A stretch of DNA of 9,902 nucleotides from Spirochaetaceae bacterium (lineage in GTDB: Bacteria; Spirochaetota; Spirochaetia; Treponematales; Breznakiellaceae), in NCBI GenBank assembly GCA_031279965.1, contig JAITHM010000122.1, positions 1-9,902 of the forward strand. Reading direction: 5' to 3'. Under the pieces are notes generated by a model, which was not told the DNA's origin, did no database searches, and saw nothing but the letters and a program-made list of their open reading frames with translations. The translations under genes and the position numbers were made by a program. Of the stretch, positions 6,026 to 9,902 are shown piece by piece; the stretch's first letter is position 1; every line of letters starts with the position of its first letter.

Positions 6026-7779
6026 CGTACCACGATATTAGCTCAACACTTGATTCTATGATACTTTCTGCGTCAGGCTGGCGGGGAATATTTGCCAAAG
6101 GCGGCGAAGAAGACGGCAGTTCTGCTATTTCCGCCGCATCGGCGGCAATTTCTTCCTGTGCAGCCCGGGTTTTTGCCAGGTTTCTCCGGCGAAAGACTGG
6201 CACCGCAGAACCTGTTGTCATTGTTGGACGGGATACGCGCCCCACCGGTGCATGCATCGAACAGGCTGTTCTTGAAGCACTCGCCGAGGAAAACTGCACG
6301 GTACATCGGACTCATTATGCCGCCGCACCGGAAACCATGGCCTATGCACGAAGCTTGGGTGATCAGGGCGCTGCCGGCGGCTTTTTGTATATCTCGGCAA
6401 GTCATAATCCCATTGGACATAACGGCCTTAAATTCGGCCTTTTTGACGGCGGCGTACTCAACGCGGACGATGCGGCGGCTTTAATCGCTGAATTTCGGAG
6501 GGAAGTTGAACAGGGCGTTCCCAGTGCCGCCGCGGCCCATTCCCCTCAGATTGATGTTAAAAGCCGGTGCCGTGCGGCATATCAAGCCTTTATTGGGAGC
6601 CTTATCGCCGGAGACGGAATCGGTGCGGCAGAGATGGCGGCGGCATTAAAAACGGCGCTCCAGAAAAGGCCGCTCGGTGTTGTCTGCGATTTTAACGGTT
6701 CGGCACGGGCGGCGAGCATTGACAGCGATTTTTTCCCGGCGCTTGGCATTGAATTTGCCGCAATTAATAGTACGCCTGGTACCATCGTCCATCGTATAGT
6801 ACCGGAAGGTGAATCTCTGAAACCATGCTGCCGCCTTTTGGAGGAATATCATCAAAAAAACAATGCATTCATGCTGGGGTATGTCCCTGACTGCGATGGT
6901 GACAGAGGCAATCTTGTTGTTTGGGATGATGCCTTGAATGCGGCGCGTCCGCTCGAAGCGCAGGAAGTATTTGCCCTTGTGTGTTTTTCCGAACTCTGCC
7001 ATCTTGCTTGGACAGGCCGCACCGAAAAAATCGCTGTGGCGGTGAATGACGCAACTTCTATGCGCGTGGACAGGATAGCCGCCGCATTTGGTGCACGGGT
7101 ATTTCGTGCAGAAGTAGGCGAAGCCAACGTTGTTTCGCTCGCGCGCCGCTTGCGCAGCGAAGGTTGGACAGTCCGTATTCTTGGGGAAGGCGCTGCAGGA
7201 GGGACGATCACGCATCCATCAGCAGTGCGTGACCCGCTTGGAACAGTAATGTCTGTGATCAAACTGCTTACCCTTGACGGTTTTTGCTCTGCCGCACGCC
7301 CTTTTCACCTTCCTCCGCTTCCCGAATCCAGGCCGCTGCCTCTTGCCAGTGTCATCGAAGCGTTGCCGCCTTTTATCACGACAGGGGCGTATACACCGGA
7401 AGCGCTGCTCAAAATCAAAACAACAGACCACGGTAAACTCAAGGCGGCTTACCAGCAGGTGTTTCTTGCCCATTGGGAAAAAACCAAACAGGAACTTGCC
7501 GCGTATGGCATTGCAATATGGCATGCGTTTTGTTATAACGGAATGGATGAATATGCATGCGATGATGATTTTGGCCGCGCGGGTAAAGGCGGGCTCAAAA
7601 TCAACTTGTATGGCACAGAAGGCAGCGCTCGTGCGGCATTGTGGATGCGTGGTTCAGCAACCGAACCGGTATTCCGCGTGATGGCCGATGTCGAAGGCAC
7701 AGGCAAAGCGTTTGAGCGTTATTTGATAACATGGCAGCGGCAGATGGTTCTTGAAGCTGATGCTGCTTCCGCAAACTAG
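6022..7779 (+). CDS. Alpha-D-phosphohexomutase (phosphoglucomutase/phosphomannomutase family)
   Basis: The enzyme would interconvert hexose 1- and 6-phosphates in the cytoplasm, feeding nucleotide-sugar and polysaccharide synthesis or glycolysis. All four family motifs are visible (585 residues numbered from GTG 6022). They are the phosphoserine loop SASHNP with Ser127, the Mg-binding DCDGDR (290-295), the sugar-recognition loop GEGAAGG (388-394) and the phosphate-binding RGSATEP (543-549). The sugar loop is not the standard GE-x-S-G form, so glucose or mannose preference cannot be read. The start is uncertain. GTG 6022 overlaps the previous stop as GTGA, suggesting coupling. ATG 6058 is 12 codons later, just before the conserved ILSASGWR, but has no ribosome binding site. 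About 585 residues is long for the family (roughly 450-580). Confidence 0.92.
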   Translation: MTYHDISSTLDSMILSASGWRGIFAKGGEEDGSSAISAASAAISSCAARVFARFLRRKTGTAEPVVIVGRDTRPTGACIEQAVLEALAEENCTVHRTHYAAAPETMAYARSLGDQGAAGGFLYISASHNPIGHNGLKFGLFDGGVLNADDAAALIAEFRREVEQGVPSAAAAHSPQIDVKSRCRAAYQAFIGSLIAGDGIGAAEMAAALKTALQKRPLGVVCDFNGSARAASIDSDFFPALGIEFAAINSTPGTIVHRIVPEGESLKPCCRLLEEYHQKNNAFMLGYVPDCDGDRGNLVVWDDALNAARPLEAQEVFALVCFSELCHLAWTGRTEKIAVAVNDATSMRVDRIAAAFGARVFRAEVGEANVVSLARRLRSEGWTVRILGEGAAGGTITHPSAVRDPLGTVMSVIKLLTLDGFCSAARPFHLPPLPESRPLPLASVIEALPPFITTGAYTPEALLKIKTTDHGKLKAAYQQVFLAHWEKTKQELAAYGIAIWHAFCYNGMDEYACDDDFGRAGKGGLKINLYGTEGSARAALWMRGSATEPVFRVMADVEGTGKAFERYLITWQRQMVLEADAASAN

Positions 7780-7786
7780 AGGCAAT

Positions 7787-8218
7787 ATGGGTATCCGGGG
7801 CGAGATTTTTTCAACAAAAGTGCAGATGCAAAACCGCACTTATTTTTTTAATGTCAAAGAGAACCGGCATGGTGACCTCTACCTTAACATTGTAGAAAGC
7901 ACTAACCGCGAAACAGGCAGTTTTGAACGGCAGTCAGTAATACTTTTTGCTGATGATCTTCAACCTTTCCTTAAAGGTTTTGATGAAGCGCTCAAAACGT
8001 TGGAAAAAGCGCAGCGTGAACGGAAACACCCGGCACGGCCTGCCGGAAAGGCTGCTTTTGAAAAAGGCGCCCCGCGAAAAAAACTAGCTTTCGTAAAAGA
8101 TGGTTCCGCAAAGCCTGGTCACGGAAGGGCAGCCCCCACAAAAGATCCTTCCGGAAGAGCCAGGCCGGAAAGAAAAAAAATCGTAGTATGTGCACGAAAA
8201 CCAAGGAAGACAGATTAA
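7787..8218 (+). CDS. PUR-domain DNA/RNA-binding protein (BpuR-like) with basic tail
   Basis: The protein has 143 residues. I chose ATG 7787 because AGAGG lies just upstream and the conserved region begins RGEIFS at residue 4. Residues 4-74 form one PUR domain: RTYFFNVKENRHGDLYLNIVES, GSFERQSV and FLKGFDEALKTLEK. This closely resembles Borrelia BpuR, which binds DNA and RNA and represses surface-protein expression and its own translation. PUR domains pair as a four-stranded sheet plus helix, so a single-domain protein should act as a dimer. Residues 75-143 form a low-complexity tail rich in Lys, Arg, Pro and Gly, probably disordered and adding nucleic-acid affinity. The gene is 7 bases downstream of the phosphomutase stop and its end overlaps the MogA-family gene. 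Regulation by this protein of its own operon is an inference. Confidence 0.9.
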   Translation: MGIRGEIFSTKVQMQNRTYFFNVKENRHGDLYLNIVESTNRETGSFERQSVILFADDLQPFLKGFDEALKTLEKAQRERKHPARPAGKAAFEKGAPRKKLAFVKDGSAKPGHGRAAPTKDPSGRARPERKKIVVCARKPRKTD

Positions 8219-8711
8219 CAGGTACCGTGTTGCGGTAATTGCTGCAAGCGATAAGGGGGCGCGGGGCGAACGTCAGGACGAAAGCGGGCCAGCCATTGCC
8301 GCATTTATGACGGCGCGCGGCTATGCGGTAACTCATACTGTTCTGCTCCCCGATGATGAAGTGCTTCTGCAAGATGAAATGCGCCGCCTTGCCGATGCTG
8401 GCCTTACCGATCTGATACTTACCACAGGCGGAACAGGATTTTCCCCCCGCGACCGCACCCCTGAAGCGACGCTGGCAATCGCCGACCGTACCGCGCCGGG
8501 CATAGCCGAAGCAATGCGCATGCACAGTTTTCAGTTTACTAAACGTGCAATGTTAAGCCGTGCTGTGTCGGTGCTCCGCAAACAGACGCTTATCATCAAC
8601 CTGCCGGGCAGCCCCCAAGCAGTTCGTGAGCATTTGGATTTTATTGCTGATGAACTTCCACATGCCCTGGCAATACTGCGCGGCGATGCAGAGGAGTGCG
8701 GCAGGCATTAA
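8190..8711 (+). CDS. MogA/MoaB-family molybdopterin-binding protein
   Basis: MogA adenylylates molybdopterin before molybdate insertion; MoaB is a close relative of less certain role. The protein has 173 residues if it starts at GTG 8190. The Rossmann-like core starts at YRVAVIAASDKG. The pterin-binding signature is TTGGTGFSPRDRTPEAT (78-94), followed by the family-typical NLPGSPQAVREHL. The start is doubtful. GTG 8190 lies 29 bases inside the previous gene and has no good ribosome binding site. ATT 8214 has AAGGAAG (8203-8209) 4 bases upstream, overlaps the previous stop, and would give MNRYRVAVI, the length usual in the family (165 residues). No other molybdenum-cofactor gene is in the window. 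Its last 71 bases overlap the convergent permease gene. Confidence 0.9.
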   Translation: MHENQGRQINRYRVAVIAASDKGARGERQDESGPAIAAFMTARGYAVTHTVLLPDDEVLLQDEMRRLADAGLTDLILTTGGTGFSPRDRTPEATLAIADRTAPGIAEAMRMHSFQFTKRAMLSRAVSVLRKQTLIINLPGSPQAVREHLDFIADELPHALAILRGDAEECGRH

Positions 8712-9519
8712 GTGCGATTCGCATCAGCCAAAAAAGACCGAAAACCGCCGCATTGATAAGCACGACACTGGCACCGGCAGGCGTTTCATACACATACGAT
8801 ACTATCATCCCCGCAAGAAAGCACACTACCGATATACATGCTGATGACAATGTTACGCTCTTGAAGCGCTTGAAGACGCGCATGGAACTAAGCGCAGGAA
8901 AGATAATCAAACTTGAGATAAGCATTGCGCCCATCACCCGCATACCCAGCACAATAGTGAGCGCCGTTAATAACGCTATCAACAGATTGAAAATTTCTGT
9001 TTTAACACCAGCGGCGCGGGCAAATGTTTCATCAAAAGTTATTGCAAACAAAGTATGATAGCAGAGTAAAAAAAGCACAATCACAGTAACAGAAAGTGCG
9101 ATGCTTACCGGAACATCATTTGTTGTTACTGCAAGTATGCTGCCAAAAAGAAAATTACATATATCAATGTTTCTACCGCTTGTTTTTGAGATAAGCAGTA
9201 CGCCAAGGGCAAGTGATGCCGTTGAAATAAGCGCAATCGCGGCATCACCCCGTATCTTGCTTTGTTCAGAAAGCCGCAGCAATATAACAGCGGCGGCAAG
9301 TACAACCGGTATGGCAACGGCAAGCGGTGCAGTATGAAGCGCGGTAGCAACAGCAAGCGCCCCAAACCCAACATGAGAAAGTCCGTCGCCTATCATCGAA
9401 TAGCGTTTAAGAACAAGGCTTGAACCGAGCAGCGCCGCACACAACGAAACAAGCGTTCCTGTAATAAGCGCCCGTACAAGAAACGGATACGAAAGCATTT
9501 CTGTAAATAATGAAATCAT
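8641..9519 (-). CDS. ABC-3 family metal-ion transporter permease (ZnuB/TroC/TroD-like)
   Basis: This is an inner-membrane permease of the zinc/manganese/iron uptake ABC family, 292 residues, with about eight hydrophobic segments. Family hallmarks are LVLKRYSMIGDGLSHVGFG (36-53), the ATPase-docking loop with FDETFARAAGVKTE (162-175), VMGAMLISSLIIFPALSS (195-212) and ETPAGASVVLINAA (245-258). The last 22 residues (from 271) are polar and basic, unlike a permease helix. They are encoded entirely within the overlap with the MogA-family gene and look like a recently gained extension. The partner ATPase and metal-binding protein are not next to it: the upstream gene is unrelated and the downstream gene is convergent. 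A promoter ends five bases before the ATG, so the message may be leaderless. The metal cannot be told from the sequence. Confidence 0.92.
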   Translation of the reverse strand: MISLFTEMLSYPFLVRALITGTLVSLCAALLGSSLVLKRYSMIGDGLSHVGFGALAVATALHTAPLAVAIPVVLAAAVILLRLSEQSKIRGDAAIALISTASLALGVLLISKTSGRNIDICNFLFGSILAVTTNDVPVSIALSVTVIVLFLLCYHTLFAITFDETFARAAGVKTEIFNLLIALLTALTIVLGMRVMGAMLISSLIIFPALSSMRVFKRFKSVTLSSACISVVCFLAGMIVSYVYETPAGASVVLINAAVFGLFWLMRIALNACRTPLHRRAVLPGHVEVHQQ

Positions 9520-9524
9520 ACAAA

Positions 9525-9553
9525 AATCTACCTTTCCACACCATCTCCGTCAA
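9525..9553 (-). promoter_or_regulatory. Sigma-70 type promoter of the ABC permease, possibly leaderless
   Basis: On the minus strand TTGACG (9548-9553), a 17-base spacer and TAGATT (9525-9530) match the housekeeping consensus and resemble the tRNA-Arg promoter. Only five bases separate the -10 from the ATG at 9517-9519, so initiation would fall on or beside the start codon. A weak dyad, CACAC (9537-9541) and GTGTG (9556-9560), spans the -35 and could bind a repressor. AAGG 11 bases before the ATG could serve as a distant ribosome site if another promoter exists. Confidence 0.6.
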
Positions 9554-9594
9554 CCGTGTGCCGGCAGTTTCCAGCCTTGCTAGAGTCTGAAGTT

Positions 9595-9622
9595 TCCCAA
9601 AACCGCATAGCAGTTTTGGGGA
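9595..9622. repeat. Inverted repeat between the right-edge gene and the permease
   Basis: CCCAAAAC (9596-9603) and GTTTTGGG (9613-9620) are perfect 8-base arms around a 9-base centre. The centre adds two more pairs (GC/GC) after one mismatch. It lies 14 bases past the stop of the minus-strand gene at the right edge. No T run follows on either strand, so it is not a standard intrinsic terminator. It may be an mRNA 3'-end hairpin or a protein-binding dyad upstream of the permease promoter. Confidence 0.6.
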
Positions 9623-9634
9623 TAGAGCGGTACG

Positions 9635-9902
9635 CTAATTTACTCTACGGATAAGACAGGCACCTAAGTACATGTCTTTACTCGCAAGACCAAAGTTTTC
9701 GGAAAAATTATCGCCGGTTGCCCTTACGCCCAAATTGAGCGCCCACGCAAAGCCTGCCACGATTCTTGCCGCAGACATTTCCTCGTATTCTGTGCCTGTC
9801 CAAAGAGATCCCTCAATCGTAGGAAAGGGGGAGAACTGAGAAAACGTAAGCTTCCCATATATCAAGTAGAGCTGGTAGATACGGTTTAGTTCATCGAGTG
9901 TG
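9635..9902 (-). CDS. Unrecognised protein, C-terminal 88 residues (5' end beyond window)
   Basis: The frame is open from the stop at 9635-9637 to the right edge, so this is the 3' end of a longer minus-strand gene. I do not recognise it. The visible part starts LDELNRIYQLYLIYGKL. It continues with a stretch rich in Gly, Ala and aromatic residues (GSLWTGTEYEEM, ARIVAGFAWALNLGVRA) and ends GLASKDMYLGACLIRRVN. Alternating hydrophobic residues towards the end suggest beta strands, compatible with a globular or outer-membrane protein. It is not an ABC ATPase or metal-binding protein, so it gives no partner for the permease. It runs in the same direction as the permease, with a 115-base gap containing an inverted repeat and a promoter. 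Confidence 0.6.
   Translation of the reverse strand, partial: TLDELNRIYQLYLIYGKLTFSQFSPFPTIEGSLWTGTEYEEMSAARIVAGFAWALNLGVRATGDNFSENFGLASKDMYLGACLIRRVN

Noticed and set aside
6646..7215. 189-codon minus-strand open frame inside the phosphohexomutase gene
   Set aside because: The plus strand encodes all four motifs of a known enzyme family. The minus frame shows no family pattern and many scattered Cys and Arg residues.
7992..8525. 177-codon minus-strand open frame across the PUR and MogA-family genes
   Set aside because: It lies antisense to two recognised genes with no start signals or domain pattern of its own.

Overview
The window looks like chromosomal DNA from a flagellated spirochaete, most likely Treponema or a close relative. 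The strongest taxonomic signals are a FliH/FliI pair in which FliH is long and Ala/Glu-rich, a single-domain PUR nucleic-acid-binding protein of the Borrelia BpuR type, and a phosphohexomutase that opens with the residues ILSASGWR. Base composition is moderate, with AT-rich intergenic gaps. I see no insertion sequence, phage gene or CRISPR array. The genus is an inference.

Layout. (1) From the left edge to 944 (+) lies the 3' part of a glycine-rich protein gene, closed by a strong intrinsic terminator at 965-995. (2) From 1143 to 4250 everything reads on the minus strand: tRNA-Arg(UCU), fliH, fliI, then a separately promoted small heat-shock protein gene whose terminator is at 1047-1072. (3) A short divergent promoter region (4251-4366) separates that block from a plus-strand operon. 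Its four genes are tightly packed: a second glycine-rich protein (putative lipoprotein), an alpha-D-phosphohexomutase, a BpuR-like PUR protein and a MogA/MoaB-family protein. Junctions are a GTGA stop/start overlap, a 7-nt gap and an overlap. (4) A metal-type ABC-3 permease gene runs convergently on the minus strand and overlaps the end of the MogA-family gene by 71 nt. (5) The right edge holds the 3' end of an unrecognised minus-strand gene.

How the parts relate. FliH and FliI form the regulator/ATPase pair of the flagellar export machine. They appear to share the tRNA-Arg promoter and are separated from the other flagellar genes usually found beside them. The two glycine-rich proteins are paralogues with the bacterial relative of the ALK/LTK glycine-rich domain (Gly_rich, PF12810). 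They lie as direct copies about 4.9 kb apart on either side of the minus-strand block. The second heads an operon with a sugar-phosphate mutase and a nucleic-acid-binding regulator.

The observations most worth checking are the paired glycine-rich proteins, a possible ATT start codon for the MogA-family gene, an apparently leaderless permease mRNA, the convergent permease/MogA-family gene overlap, and the tRNA-led fliHI unit. No stretch over 300 bases is free of genes. The largest gap (1593-1841) is AT-rich and should contain the hsp20 promoter.
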